A stretch of DNA of 64,000 bases, from NCBI GenBank assembly GCA_937136425.1, contig CAKZON010000070.1, forward strand, positions 248,001 through 312,000, written 5' to 3'. Positions 44,560 through 53,591 of the stretch are shown one piece after another (position 1 is the stretch's first letter; every line of letters starts with the position of its first letter). The position numbers were made by a program, and so were the translations under genes. The DNA is from an uncultured Crocinitomix sp. GTDB taxonomy: Bacteria > Bacteroidota > Bacteroidia > Flavobacteriales_D > Crocinitomicaceae. The notes under the pieces were generated by a model. That model was not told the origin of the DNA. It did not search any database and saw only the letters and a list, made by a program, of their open reading frames with translations.

Positions 44560-45897
44560 ATGAATGTTGTAGAGGAAAAAATTGACGATTTAAATGCAAT
44601 TCTTAGAGTAACAATTACTCCTGAGGATTACTCAGAAAATGTAAACAAGGTCATTAATGATTACCGTAAACAGGCAAATATCCCTGGATTTAGACCAGGA
44701 AAAATTCCTGTGAGCTTGATTAAAAAGAAATATGGTAAGTCTATTTTGGCTGAAGAGTTGAATAAAATGGTGAATCAATCCATCAATGATTTTATTACAA
44801 CGAACAAATTAAACGTATTGGGTAATCCATTACCGAAAGCTGATGAAGAAGTAAAAGGTGATTTTGCTAATCCTGAAGAATTCGAATTTGCATATGAAAT
44901 TGGTGTTGCTCCTGAATTTGATGTTAAATTATCTAAAAGCAACAAGTTTGACTATTTAAAAGTTGAAGTTTCTGATGAAATGTTAGACAAAGAGGTTGAT
45001 AACTTGGCAAAAAGATATGGAACCTTGGTTGCTGCTGAAGAAGCTGGTGAAAACGACATGGTTTTAGGTGAATTTACACAAGTTGGTGGCGAAATCAAAA
45101 ACACGTCAACAATTTCTCTTGAGTTTATAGAAGACGCAGAAGCTAAAAAAATGTTGGTAGGTCAAAAACCTGGTACAACTTTGACAGTTGATCCTCGCAA
45201 AGTTTCTAAAGGAACTGAAGATATGGCATCAATGTTAGCCATTTCTCCTGAAGAAGCAGAAACACTAGAAGGTGAATTTGAATTCAACATTACTGAAATC
45301 AAAACTATGGTGCCTGCTGCTGTTGATCAAGCATTGTTTGACAAACTTTTTGGTGAAGGAGCAGTTAAATCAGAAGAAGAGTTAAGAGAAAAGATTAGCG
45401 GAGATTTAGAACGTATGTTCGGAAATGACTCAGATCGTTTGTTCAGCCAAAAAATTAGTGATGCTTTAATTGAAAAAACTTCATTTGAATTACCAGATGA
45501 GTTTTTAAAGCGTTGGATCATGGCATCAAGCGAAAAAGAAATTTCTAAAGAAGAAATTGATGCAGATTTTGAGAACTACAAAAAGAGTTTAAAATGGCAG
45601 TTAATTCAAAATAAACTGATCAAAGAAAACGACATTAAAGTAGAAAACGAAGAAATTCTAGAGTACACAAAAGGACTGTTAATCAACCAATTTGCTCAGT
45701 ATGGAATGCCAGCACCTGAGGAAGATGTATTGAATGAACAAGCAAGAAACGTACTTCAAAATAAAGAAGAAGCAAACAAAATTTATGACAACGTTTACGG
45801 TGTAAAAATGTTGAACTTTTTCAAAAACACGGTTAAATTGAACGAAAAATCAATGCCTTATGATGATTTCATCAAGGTAGCTTACGGTCAAAACTAA
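44560..45897 (+). CDS. tig: Trigger factor
   Basis: 445 aa, ribosome-associated chaperone. The N-terminal domain has the L23-binding signature GFRPGKIP (43-50). The middle region (about 150-245) aligns in position with the FKBP domain but lacks clear active-site aromatic residues, so peptidyl-prolyl isomerase activity is doubtful. The C-terminal helical arm domain follows. ATG 44560 is used; a TTG nine bases upstream is less likely. Clusters with clpP and clpX as in many bacteria. Confidence 0.93.
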   Translation: MNVVEEKIDDLNAILRVTITPEDYSENVNKVINDYRKQANIPGFRPGKIPVSLIKKKYGKSILAEELNKMVNQSINDFITTNKLNVLGNPLPKADEEVKGDFANPEEFEFAYEIGVAPEFDVKLSKSNKFDYLKVEVSDEMLDKEVDNLAKRYGTLVAAEEAGENDMVLGEFTQVGGEIKNTSTISLEFIEDAEAKKMLVGQKPGTTLTVDPRKVSKGTEDMASMLAISPEEAETLEGEFEFNITEIKTMVPAAVDQALFDKLFGEGAVKSEEELREKISGDLERMFGNDSDRLFSQKISDALIEKTSFELPDEFLKRWIMASSEKEISKEEIDADFENYKKSLKWQLIQNKLIKENDIKVENEEILEYTKGLLINQFAQYGMPAPEEDVLNEQARNVLQNKEEANKIYDNVYGVKMLNFFKNTVKLNEKSMPYDDFIKVAYGQN

Positions 45898-45930
45898 ACC
45901 AGAAATATAATTTCACTTTATTATTCGAAA

Positions 45931-45966
45931 AAATAATACCTATATTTATGGGTATTATTTTTTTTG
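45931..45966 (+). terminator. Terminator after tig
   Basis: 10-bp arms AAATAATACC (45931-45940) and GGTATTATTT (45951-45960) followed by TTTTT. Confidence 0.8.
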
Positions 45967-46118
45967 CGTTAAATCCGCTGAAAGTGGCAATAAAATGTTG
46001 AACTATTTAGTTTACACATTCGCCAATCAAATTTGGATAATTGCATTCAATTTCTGTATAGGATAAATAGCAACATTAAAGTAATTACAATACACTTATT
46101 AAAACGAAAACTAATTAC

Positions 46119-46811
46119 ATGTTTGGAAAAGACGAATTTAGAAAATACGCTACAAAGCATCACGGAATCAATGGAACGGCAGTAGATAATTACATCACTT
46201 CATCATTGACTCCTTACATCATGGAAGAGCGCCAAATGAACATTACGCAAATGGACGTTTTCTCCCGTTTAATGATGGACAGAATTATATTTTTAGGTAC
46301 GGGGATTGATGATCACGTGGCGAATATAATTACTGCACAATTATTATTCTTAGAATCGGTTGACCCTAAAAAAGATATTCAAATTTATTTGAACTCACCT
46401 GGTGGAGGCGTTTATGCTGGTTTAGGAATTTATGATACTATGCAGTATATCTCACCAGATGTTGCAACAATTTGTACAGGTATGGCAGCATCAATGGGAG
46501 CTGTATTATTATGTGCAGGTGCAGAAGGAAAAAGATCTGCATTGCCACATTCAAGAGTTATGATTCACCAACCGTTAGGTGGTGCTCAAGGTCAGGCATC
46601 TGATATTGAAATTACAGCTCGCGAAATTCAAAAATTAAAGAAAGAATTGTACGACATTATTGCGAAGCATTCAGGAAAAGATTATGAAACTGTTTGGAAA
46701 GATTCAGATCGTGATTATTGGATGATTGCACAAGAAGCAAAGGATTACGGGATGGTTGATGAAGTGTTAGGAACACCTGTTGCAGCTGAAACGCATAATG
46801 CAGACAAATAG
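46119..46811 (+). CDS. clpP: ATP-dependent Clp protease proteolytic subunit
   Basis: 230 aa. Catalytic triad Ser125 (GMAASMGAV), His150 (SRVMIHQP) and Asp199 (SDRDYWM). The N-terminus is longer than in E. coli (about 35 residues before the core) and may be processed. Eleven bp before clpX. Confidence 0.98.
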   Translation: MFGKDEFRKYATKHHGINGTAVDNYITSSLTPYIMEERQMNITQMDVFSRLMMDRIIFLGTGIDDHVANIITAQLLFLESVDPKKDIQIYLNSPGGGVYAGLGIYDTMQYISPDVATICTGMAASMGAVLLCAGAEGKRSALPHSRVMIHQPLGGAQGQASDIEITAREIQKLKKELYDIIAKHSGKDYETVWKDSDRDYWMIAQEAKDYGMVDEVLGTPVAAETHNADK

Positions 46812-46822
46812 ATAAAATAGTT

Positions 46823-48055
46823 ATGGCTAAAAATGAGGGGATAAATTGTTCTTTTTGTGGTAGACCAAAGAATGAAGTTGGTATTTTAATTGCCGGGGTT
46901 ACAGGACATATTTGTGAAAACTGCATTGAGCAGGCACATCAAATTGTTGATGAGCAAATCAAATTTGACGAACCAGGTGAATTAACTACTGACTTTAATC
47001 TACTAAAACCTGCCCAGATTAAAGAACAATTGGACGAGTACATTATTGGACAGGATGAAGCCAAAAAAGTACTTTCAGTTGCTGTGTATAATCATTATAA
47101 AAGATTATCAATAGCGAATAAGGGAGAGGAGATGGAAATCGACAAATCAAATGTAATTTTGGTTGGACGCACCGGAACAGGTAAAACACTTTTGGCAAAA
47201 ACAATTGCTAAAACTTTAAATGTTCCTTTTTGCATTGCAGATGCAACCGTACTAACTGAAGCTGGTTATGTTGGAGAAGATGTTGAAAGCATTTTATCCC
47301 GTTTATTACAAGCGGCAGATTTTAATGTAGAAGCTGCTGAAAAAGGCATTGTATTTATTGATGAAATCGACAAAATTGCAAGGAAATCTGACAATCCTTC
47401 AATTACTAGAGATGTATCTGGAGAAGGTGTGCAACAAGCCATGCTAAAATTACTCGAAGGAACTGAGGTTAACGTTCCGCCACAAGGTGGACGAAAGCAT
47501 CCTGAGCAAAAAATGATTAAGGTTAACACAAAAAACATTCTGTTTATTGCAGGTGGTGCTTTTGATGGTGTTGAAAAAATCATTGGGCGCCGAGTAAATC
47601 GAAACATGATTGGATTTGCCTCAAAGGATGCAGAAAAACCAGACGAAGAAAATCTACTGGAGTATATTATTCCAACAGATATAAAAGAGTTTGGGTTGAT
47701 TCCAGAATTAATTGGACGAATGCCAGTTTTAACATACTTGCATCCGTTAGATGAAAAAGCTTTGCGTCGCATTTTAACTGAACCAAAAAATGCATTGGTA
47801 AAACAATACGTGCATTTATTTGAATTGGACGGTGTTAAATTACAGCTAGATGCTGAAGTATTAGACTTTATAGTAAGCAAGGCGCTTGAATATAAATTGG
47901 GCGCCAGAGGACTAAGGTCAATTTGTGAAGCCATTTTAAATGATGCTATGTTTGATATACCTTCTCAAAAAGATGTGAAAACATTTAGAGTTGATTTGAG
48001 CTATGCAGAATCTAAATTTGCGGGATCAAAAATGGCCAAACTTAAAATTGCATAG
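46823..48055 (+). CDS. clpX: ClpX ATPase subunit
   Basis: 410 aa. N-terminal zinc-binding domain with Cys9, Cys12, Cys31 and Cys34; Walker A GRTGTGKT (115-122, Arg where Pro is usual); Walker [13 protein letters not shown]-terminal small domain. Unfolds substrates for ClpP; translated from the same transcript as clpP. Confidence 0.98.
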   Translation: MAKNEGINCSFCGRPKNEVGILIAGVTGHICENCIEQAHQIVDEQIKFDEPGELTTDFNLLKPAQIKEQLDEYIIGQDEAKKVLSVAVYNHYKRLSIANKGEEMEIDKSNVILVGRTGTGKTLLAKTIAKTLNVPFCIADATVLTEAGYVGEDVESILSRLLQAADFNVEAAEKGIVFIDEIDKIARKSDNPSITRDVSGEGVQQAMLKLLEGTEVNVPPQGGRKHPEQKMIKVNTKNILFIAGGAFDGVEKIIGRRVNRNMIGFASKDAEKPDEENLLEYIIPTDIKEFGLIPELIGRMPVLTYLHPLDEKALRRILTEPKNALVKQYVHLFELDGVKLQLDAEVLDFIVSKALEYKLGARGLRSICEAILNDAMFDIPSQKDVKTFRVDLSYAESKFAGSKMAKLKIA

Positions 48056-48057
48056 TT

Positions 48058-49023
48058 ATGGACAAGAACAAAATTGCCAATGTAGATTACCTTGACTATA
48101 GTGAAGGTACACCTGAAACAAGAGCGAAATTTATACAAGAGTTTGGAGATTCGTTCTCTAACATGGGATTTGCTATTGTGAAAAATCATGGAGTTACTTC
48201 AGAATTAAGAAGTAAACTATTTGAGGTTTCTAAGAAATTCTTTGCTTTACCAGATGATGTAAAAGCTAGTTATGAGCATGAAAAATTACATGGTCAACGT
48301 GGTTATATCTCTAAGAACAAAGAAAGCGCAAAAGGCAAATCAGTTCCTGATCTAAAAGAATTTTATCATATTGGACAAACAGTTACCGATAACGACCCTA
48401 TTAAGGACGAATATCCGGACAATATTTGGCCTAATGAGGTGACAGAGTTTGAAGCTGTAGGACAACAAGTGTTTGATACATTTGAGAATACTGGGCGTAA
48501 TTTATTGCGTGCAATTGCCCTTTATTTAGACTTGGATGAACAATACTTTGATGATAAAATTCACAATGGTAATAGTATTTTACGTTTGTTGCATTATTAT
48601 CCAGTAGCGGATAAATCACAGATTCCTGAAGGAGCAGTGAGAGCTGCGGCACACGGAGATATTAACTTGATTACTCTTTTAATGGGCGGAAGTGCGAAAG
48701 GTTTACAAGCGCAATCTTTAGATGGAACTTGGATCTCTGTAGATCCTGGACCAGACGAAATTGTAATTAATATTGGAGACATGCTAGCACGCTTAACAAA
48801 CGACCGTTTACGATCTACCCAGCATCAGGTAATTACACCTGACGAGGAATCATGGACCAAGCCGCGTTATTCAACTCCATTTTTCTTGCACCCACGTTCA
48901 GACATGGATTTGACCTGTTTAGACGATTGTATTAATGCAGAAAATCCAAAAGGATATGCTGATATGACGGCGGGAGAATTTTTAACTGAGCGATTAATTG
49001 AATTAGGTTTACGAAAGAAATAG
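48058..49023 (+). CDS. 2-oxoglutarate/Fe(II)-type oxygenase, isopenicillin N synthase family
   Basis: 321 aa. The iron triad is His199-x-Asp201 (AAHGDINLITLL) and His256 (STQHQVITP); the co-substrate-binding Arg270-x-Ser272 is in PRYSTPFF. The N-terminal DIOX_N-like region begins ANVDYLDYSEGTPETRAKF. The ATG lies 2 bp after the clpX stop, so it is co-transcribed with clpPX; substrate unknown. Plant-like family members hydroxylate or desaturate small molecules. Confidence 0.9.
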   Translation: MDKNKIANVDYLDYSEGTPETRAKFIQEFGDSFSNMGFAIVKNHGVTSELRSKLFEVSKKFFALPDDVKASYEHEKLHGQRGYISKNKESAKGKSVPDLKEFYHIGQTVTDNDPIKDEYPDNIWPNEVTEFEAVGQQVFDTFENTGRNLLRAIALYLDLDEQYFDDKIHNGNSILRLLHYYPVADKSQIPEGAVRAAAHGDINLITLLMGGSAKGLQAQSLDGTWISVDPGPDEIVINIGDMLARLTNDRLRSTQHQVITPDEESWTKPRYSTPFFLHPRSDMDLTCLDDCINAENPKGYADMTAGEFLTERLIELGLRKK

Positions 49024-49043
49024 ATCAATCTTAAAATTATCAT

Positions 49044-49080
49044 AGCCCCTTGAACTTTAAAGTTTGAGGGGCTTTTTTTA
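49044..49080 (+). terminator. Terminator of the clpP-clpX-oxygenase unit
   Basis: Arms AGCCCCT (49044-49050) and AGGGGCT (49067-49073) with an inner AACTTTAAAGTT palindrome, followed by seven T. Confidence 0.85.
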
Positions 49081-49135
49081 TTTGGTGAATTAACTAAATT
49101 ATTCGTGGTAGAACTTTAACCACATCTTATACGCA

Positions 49136-49178
49136 TAAAAAGCCCCCGTTCTCTAAATCACAGTTAGAAAACAAGAGG
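49136..49178 (-). terminator. Terminator after the 49.2-kb lipoprotein gene
   Basis: On the minus strand CTCTTGTTTTCTAA pairs with TTAGAGAACGGGGG (several G-U pairs), followed by CTTTTT. Confidence 0.55.
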
Positions 49179-49199
49179 ACAATTTATGTTTAATTAAAC

Positions 49200-49886
49200 T
49201 TATTCTACTACAACCACTGAAGTATTTGTGCCCCTATATTTACACCTGATTTTTCCACCCTCAGGTGTACCTTGAGCAACGTCAACCACAGTTGATCGAT
49301 CCATGTAAACAGTTGGATTTCCTAATGCCAAATCTTTTTTTTGAGCTATCCCTAATTCAACCTCTGTTGCTCCATAGTCAGTCGTCACAAATAAAGCATC
49401 TTCGCCCCAAGTCCAAGATCCAACAAATACCCCCACCTGTTCATTTGATGACAATGCAGTACCACTCCAAACCAAATTTTCTGCAACACCTTTAGTTATG
49501 GTGTCAAATTCAGGCTGAAAAGCAATTTCTTTGCCAGTTGGAACTTCGTTTGTATACATTACACCATTTGTATTTGTATAAACAAAAGTTCCACCTTCTA
49601 ACTGTCCCATATATTCTTTATGATGCCCACCATACCATATATTATAAGGTAACGTTTCCCCGTTAAAAGTAACCGAGGCGTCTGTAGTATCAGACAACTC
49701 TAATAACGATCCTGTTGGTCCTCCAAACCTAAAACGAGCTACTACATGCGTTTTATCTTCATTTTGATTATAAAACAATTCATAATCAGTGTAAATTTTA
49801 TTCTGGCCAACGTCAGATTCACACTCCTTTTTACAAGAGGTAAAAATCATACCTAATGCTAAGATTGCAAAAAATACTTTTTTCAT
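49200..49886 (-). CDS. Lipoprotein of unknown function
   Basis: 228 aa. Lipobox GMIFTSC (Cys18) followed by KKECESDVGQN and a single beta-rich domain (TDYELFYNQNEDKTHVVARFRFG, TGKEIAFQPEFDTITKG) that resembles no family I can name. Monocistronic. Confidence 0.72.
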   Translation of the reverse strand: MKKVFFAILALGMIFTSCKKECESDVGQNKIYTDYELFYNQNEDKTHVVARFRFGGPTGSLLELSDTTDASVTFNGETLPYNIWYGGHHKEYMGQLEGGTFVYTNTNGVMYTNEVPTGKEIAFQPEFDTITKGVAENLVWSGTALSSNEQVGVFVGSWTWGEDALFVTTDYGATEVELGIAQKKDLALGNPTVYMDRSTVVDVAQGTPEGGKIRCKYRGTNTSVVVVE

Positions 49887-50011
49887 GCTTGATAGTATTA
49901 CGTTCCTTTTCAGACATGAGTCGTTTCAAAAGCCCTTTCCCCCTATTGAGTTGTAGACAAATATTGAACGTTTATTCAGAAGCTCTGTGGCTATCAGTTA
50001 TTACAAATCAC

Positions 50012-50019
50012 TATATTTG
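50012..50019 (+). promoter_or_regulatory. -7 promoter element upstream of tRNA-Ser
   Basis: TATATTTG fits TAnnTTTG. It lies about 85 bp before the tRNA; the -33 site reads TGTG (49986-49989), a partial match. Confidence 0.4.
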
Positions 50020-50085
50020 CAGCCGCACAAAGATTTTTCCCATTGGTTTTAAATCTTGCACGGCTATTTATCTAAAGACATTGTT

Positions 50086-51711
50086 TTAATGAATAGCGAA
50101 TACTGGAAAGGTGGCAGAGTGGCTGAACGCGCACGCTTGGAAAGCGTGTTTACAGAAATGTAACGGGGGTTCGAATCCCCCTCTTTCCGCAGAAGGGGAT
50201 AACTGAAAAATTTCATTCAGTTGTCCCCTTTTTAACTTTCCCAAGCCCTTGTCCATATTGGGAAGCAGGTCAAATATCTGATTCAGTTGCGGGGTTCGAC
50301 ATTTTTTTCCATCAAAACTCAACTGTTCCATAAATATCGAACCCACGATCTTATGTTTGAGATTAATGCTGCCTGTAGTGTAGGTTTCCTGTACGTTCTC
50401 TAGTAAGTGTATGCCACTTTCTAATAATGCAACAAATTCACTCGTAGAAGTCTTTAAATCGGCTATTTTTTCCTTTATGTCCTTTTTTTCTTTTAAATGG
50501 CGTGCTTTAATGCTAACATACTCGGCGGGTTCAAGCATATCATCTAACATTAAGTCTTGTGATTTTATCAATCGAGCTTCGATTTGTTCTAGTTTTGCTT
50601 TGAGCGTTTTAAGTTCAGGTTTGTTGTCTACTCGCGACATTTTCATTTCATCCGCCAAGGTCGCATTGTAAAGGACTAGCATTTCAGGTTCGATTTGAAT
50701 AGACTTCAATAATTCATCAAATGCTTTGTGAACTTTGATTGCTGACACCCTTTGTTTCTTGCAATGGTTGCAGTGATAATATCCGTAACGTTTCCCTAAT
50801 TTACCCTTAGAATAACTTGCCGTCATGGTATGCGCGCATTTGTCACAGTTTAATACACCGCGTAAATGAAAGTCATCACGAAGTTTAGTGTATTTAGGTT
50901 CAAACTTACCTCTTGCTTTTCGGTTTCCTGCCAATGCTTGTTGCACTTCATAAAAAAGTGTTTCGCTTACGATTGGCTCATGTCGCCCTTCAACAATGCG
51001 CATGGGTTCTTTATCTAAAGCAGGAACTTCTATTTTCCCCATGTAAATCATTCGCTTTAGGATTTTGCTCATATTGTTGCGTGAAACCTTTATTCCTCTT
51101 TCGGCAAGATCAGCACGAATTTCATTTTGTGGTATTCCTTTGGCTACTTTTTCAAATATCTCTTTAACAACGGGTGCTTTTATAGGATCATGAAGTATTA
51201 TATGCTTCCCCTCTTCATTTCTAGCGGATATAAATCCAAAGAACGGTTTACGAGGCCAGTAACCGCTTTTTAATCCTTGGCGAACGCCACGACGAATTTT
51301 TATCGAACGTTTTTGATTGTCAACATCAGGAGCAGCCATATAAACGGCAAGCATTAACCATTGGTCAGGAATATTTAAATCAACAGGTTGTTCAATGGCT
51401 TGTGGAACAATACCACGTTTGGATAAGTCGCGAACGACATTTAATCCGTCTGTTAGGTCTCTTGAAAAACGATCCCATGAAGTAACAAGTAATTCGTCCG
51501 TTTCTAGTTCTTTTTTCTTAACCAGTTTCATCCACTTCTTCCATTCAGGTCTATCGAATGATTTTGCGGAATGATCTTCACGAATAACATGAACCACTTC
51601 ATAGCCCCATCTTTTGCAATAGTCTGTTAAGCGATCAAATTGATCGTCCAAACTATATCCTTTAGCTTGCTCGTCTGAACTTACCCGACACATGATTGTT
51701 ACCTTCTTCAT
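50086..51711 (-). CDS. Large serine recombinase of an integrative element
   Basis: 541 aa. N-terminal resolvase domain with catalytic Ser11 in MCRVSSDEQAKGYSLDDQ and TSWDRFSRDLTDGL; recombinase domain (about 155-265); zinc ribbon Cys-x2-Cys...Cys-x2-Cys (LNCDKCAHT, YYHCNHCKK); a coiled coil (about 375-420). The frame has no stop before tRNA-Ser: the last ~34 residues (after LSPSAERGGFEPP) are the antisense of the tRNA and its upstream flank. So the native C-terminus probably ends near LNEIFQL and was extended by integration, or the stop is provided by the tRNA region. Overlaps a 49-codon ORF by 4 bp (ATGA). Confidence 0.9.
   Translation of the reverse strand: MKKVTIMCRVSSDEQAKGYSLDDQFDRLTDYCKRWGYEVVHVIREDHSAKSFDRPEWKKWMKLVKKKELETDELLVTSWDRFSRDLTDGLNVVRDLSKRGIVPQAIEQPVDLNIPDQWLMLAVYMAAPDVDNQKRSIKIRRGVRQGLKSGYWPRKPFFGFISARNEEGKHIILHDPIKAPVVKEIFEKVAKGIPQNEIRADLAERGIKVSRNNMSKILKRMIYMGKIEVPALDKEPMRIVEGRHEPIVSETLFYEVQQALAGNRKARGKFEPKYTKLRDDFHLRGVLNCDKCAHTMTASYSKGKLGKRYGYYHCNHCKKQRVSAIKVHKAFDELLKSIQIEPEMLVLYNATLADEMKMSRVDNKPELKTLKAKLEQIEARLIKSQDLMLDDMLEPAEYVSIKARHLKEKKDIKEKIADLKTSTSEFVALLESGIHLLENVQETYTTGSINLKHKIVGSIFMEQLSFDGKKCRTPQLNQIFDLLPNMDKGLGKLKRGQLNEIFQLSPSAERGGFEPPLHFCKHAFQACAFSHSATFPVFAIH
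50105..50189 (+). tRNA. tRNA-Ser(GGA)
   Basis: 85 nt class II tRNA. Acceptor GGAAAGG pairs with TCTTTCC (one G-U), discriminator G50189; anticodon arm CACGC-TTGGAAA-GCGTG gives GGA; long variable arm; T arm GGGGGTTCGAATCCCCC. Its 3' half is overlapped on the opposite strand by the serine recombinase reading frame. Confidence 0.97.
50193..50234 (+). terminator. Terminator after tRNA-Ser
   Basis: 15-bp arms AAGGGGATAACTGAA (50193-50207) and TTCAGTTGTCCCCTT (50216-50230) with one G-U pair, followed by TTT. It lies wholly inside the recombinase reading frame on the other strand. Confidence 0.8.
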
Positions 51712-51857
51712 TTCTTCTTATTTTTCTGTTCTTGAATGATCTTCATATTTATTCTTGCTAGTTCAATCATAGTTTTCCGATACGATTCAAGTTGTTCATC
51801 TGATAAGTGTTTTCCTTTCTCTCCTAATATTTCTCTACACTTTTGTAAACTTATCAT
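51708..51857 (-). CDS. Short helical protein coupled to the recombinase
   Basis: 49 codons (MISLQKCREILGEKGKHLSD... EQKNKKK). Its TGA stop overlaps the recombinase ATG as ATGA, a classic translational-coupling arrangement. The sequence LQKCREILGEKGKHLSDEQLESYRKTMIELA resembles short ORFs that precede recombinases in Bacteroidota mobile elements. A recombination accessory role is inference. Confidence 0.65.
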   Translation of the reverse strand: MISLQKCREILGEKGKHLSDEQLESYRKTMIELARINMKIIQEQKNKKK

Positions 51858-51913
51858 CCGTTTGTTTTAGTTCTTTTCTCTATCCTAGTTCGCTTTCTTA
51901 TCTTCAATTTATC

Positions 51914-52558
51914 TTACAAATGGTTGTCTATCTCGACACCTTCCTTTTGTAAAAACTGACGTACAATTTGGGTGAAGTAAACTAATAGACAAGGTTCAGA
52001 CAAAAACGCCTGTGTTAAATGTTTATCCTCTCCAAGTGTCTCTATTAAACACGCTCCGTCACGTTTTATATATAGAACATATTCTTTCTCCTTCATTAAA
52101 GTGGAAACTATTAATGTGGTAAACATAGAGTTGACTACGTGCTTTTCAACTTGCGCTATTTCGTTTCTTAATCCTGCTTTTTCTTCCGTTAGTTTTTCTA
52201 TCTCGTCACTTAGTTCTTGCAGGATCACAGTATCAGAATCGCCAGATTCGTCATGGATTGCCATAAGCAAGCCTTCAATGTCAATTTCAGCAATTAAAAA
52301 TTCTTTGAGTTCGATAATGGATTTTATGGGAATACCAAAATCCCGTAACGATTTGACAAGTAATAACCATATATATTCTATTGGGCTATACTTCATCCTG
52401 AATTTGGTCTTTTTTGGTTGGAGATATACCCCTTTGTTACGCCAATCATAAGACGTTTTATCTGTTATACCCAAGTTGGCAAGCCCGAATTGTTTGTGCG
52501 TTACATATTCGATTACGCCTGAATATTCAGTTGTCTTTAATACTTTATTTTCGTTCAT
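51914..52558 (-). CDS. MerR-like DNA-binding protein of the element
   Basis: 214 aa. Residues about 20-85 resemble a MerR-type winged helix (HKQFGLANLGITDKTSYDWRNKGVYLQPKK then YSPIEYIWLLLVKSLRDFGIPIKSIIELKEFL); a coiled coil follows (110-140) and a C-terminal domain with two cysteines. Probably a regulator; target unknown. 56 bp upstream of the recombinase-coupled ORF. Confidence 0.7.
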   Translation of the reverse strand: MNENKVLKTTEYSGVIEYVTHKQFGLANLGITDKTSYDWRNKGVYLQPKKTKFRMKYSPIEYIWLLLVKSLRDFGIPIKSIIELKEFLIAEIDIEGLLMAIHDESGDSDTVILQELSDEIEKLTEEKAGLRNEIAQVEKHVVNSMFTTLIVSTLMKEKEYVLYIKRDGACLIETLGEDKHLTQAFLSEPCLLVYFTQIVRQFLQKEGVEIDNHL

Positions 52559-52626
52559 GTTCTTCTTTGATTAAAACCTAACCACACCTAAAGGTAATGT
52601 ATTTAATTCGTTATTCAAAATAATTT

Positions 52627-53121
52627 TTAATCTTCAGGTCGCTCACGTGACTGTTTGTTACGTAAACGTTTGATATGCTTTAGGGTATTTAGAGCATTGT
52701 TTGCCGTGCGTTGGTCAAACGAACAATAGCCATATTCACATTGATTATTCTGCGAATATTTATAGAGTGTTGTCATCACTCCTTTCATTTGCTCCAATTG
52801 CGTTTTTAATTTAGAATCAATTGGAGCAGCTACTTTCAATGACTGAATCATATCCTTCATGAAAATGACTGTGGAATAATGAATCGACATTTCTTTGCAC
52901 ATAGCTTCCACCTGTTTAATGTATGTATTAAATATTCGATTGATTAGTTCGGTAGTTTCAAGGCTACCCGCTGCGGGACGTGAAACTACAGCTCGTATTA
53001 ACTTAACTTTTTCACGGTTTCTTAATGCTTGTTGTTTGCAAGCATTAGAGCAATATTGTTTTGATTTATTTTTGTAGGTAAAGGTTTCTTTACAGATTGT
53101 ACACGCTTTCTCTCTCATCAT
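52627..53121 (-). CDS. Zinc-finger protein of the element, unknown function
   Basis: 164 aa from ATG 53121 (a TTG at 53136 is also in frame). N-terminal treble-clef-like finger Cys-x2-Cys...Cys-x3-Cys (ACTICKETFTYKNKSKQYCSNACKQQ), a pattern seen in short mobile-element proteins of Bacteroidota; the rest is helical and basic and ends RNKQSRERPED. The long non-coding region upstream carries TTGTTAC repeats. Confidence 0.7.
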   Translation of the reverse strand: MMREKACTICKETFTYKNKSKQYCSNACKQQALRNREKVKLIRAVVSRPAAGSLETTELINRIFNTYIKQVEAMCKEMSIHYSTVIFMKDMIQSLKVAAPIDSKLKTQLEQMKGVMTTLYKYSQNNQCEYGYCSFDQRTANNALNTLKHIKRLRNKQSRERPED

Positions 53122-53190
53122 ATCCTTTATATTCAACGTTGGATATAACAGAATTATTGTTTTAGGTAACGTTGCTAAAAAATTAGATTC

Positions 53191-53300
53191 TTGTTACGCT
53201 TTGATACTGAAAATGAAATTGAACAGACCTTTTGAGAAAATGACGTGCATTCTTTGTTACTCTACGTTACCAAAAGTTGCGCTTTGTTACCGCTTGTTAC
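53191..53300. repeat. TTGTTAC heptamer cluster (iteron-like)
   Basis: Four exact copies in the same orientation at 53191-53197, 53254-53260, 53284-53290 and 53294-53300, with one CGTTAC half-copy between. They lie 70-180 bp upstream of the zinc-finger gene. Confidence 0.6.
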
Positions 53301-53378
53301 GATTCGTTGCTTAAATTCGAAAATCACTAATCAAGAACCCCAGTAAAATCAGTACACTCCCTCATATATTAGTCATAA

Positions 53379-53404
53379 AACAGTCACACTCCCGTATGAC
53401 TGTT
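53379..53404. repeat. Inverted repeat AACAGTCA-N10-TGACTGTT
   Basis: Perfect 8-bp arms at 53379-53386 and 53397-53404. The left arm overlaps the second CAGTCACACTCCC copy. It could be an operator, a recombination accessory site or a weak terminator. Confidence 0.55.
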
Positions 53405-53591
53405 ATTATAATTTATTTGCTGTTTTTTCTTATAAATCCACAATTCTTAAAACCTGAATCCTAGTAAAAACCCATGATTACCTAATACAAACCCAATAAA
53501 TACTTCATAAAACCCTAATACATTTTTTAAAAAGAGATTACCCTTTCTAGCTTTGTCTTATTGGTTCGTGATGGTCTGTACTTAACTGTTC

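Larger units (their letters stand above)
53137..53591. other. 455-bp non-coding region with direct and inverted repeats
   Basis: No gene. Contains four TTGTTAC heptamers (53191, 53254, 53284, 53294) plus related CGTTAC (53265) and GGTAAC (53165) sites, a pair of CAGT(C)ACACTCCC direct repeats (53350 and 53381), and an inverted repeat at 53379-53404. The lower part is a string of AT-rich CCTAATA/CCCA-type phrases. Confidence 0.65.

Noticed and set aside
47266-47934. 222-codon minus-strand frame opposite clpX
   Set aside because: Antisense to clpX, serine-rich as expected of a shadow frame, with no promoter or recognisable domain.
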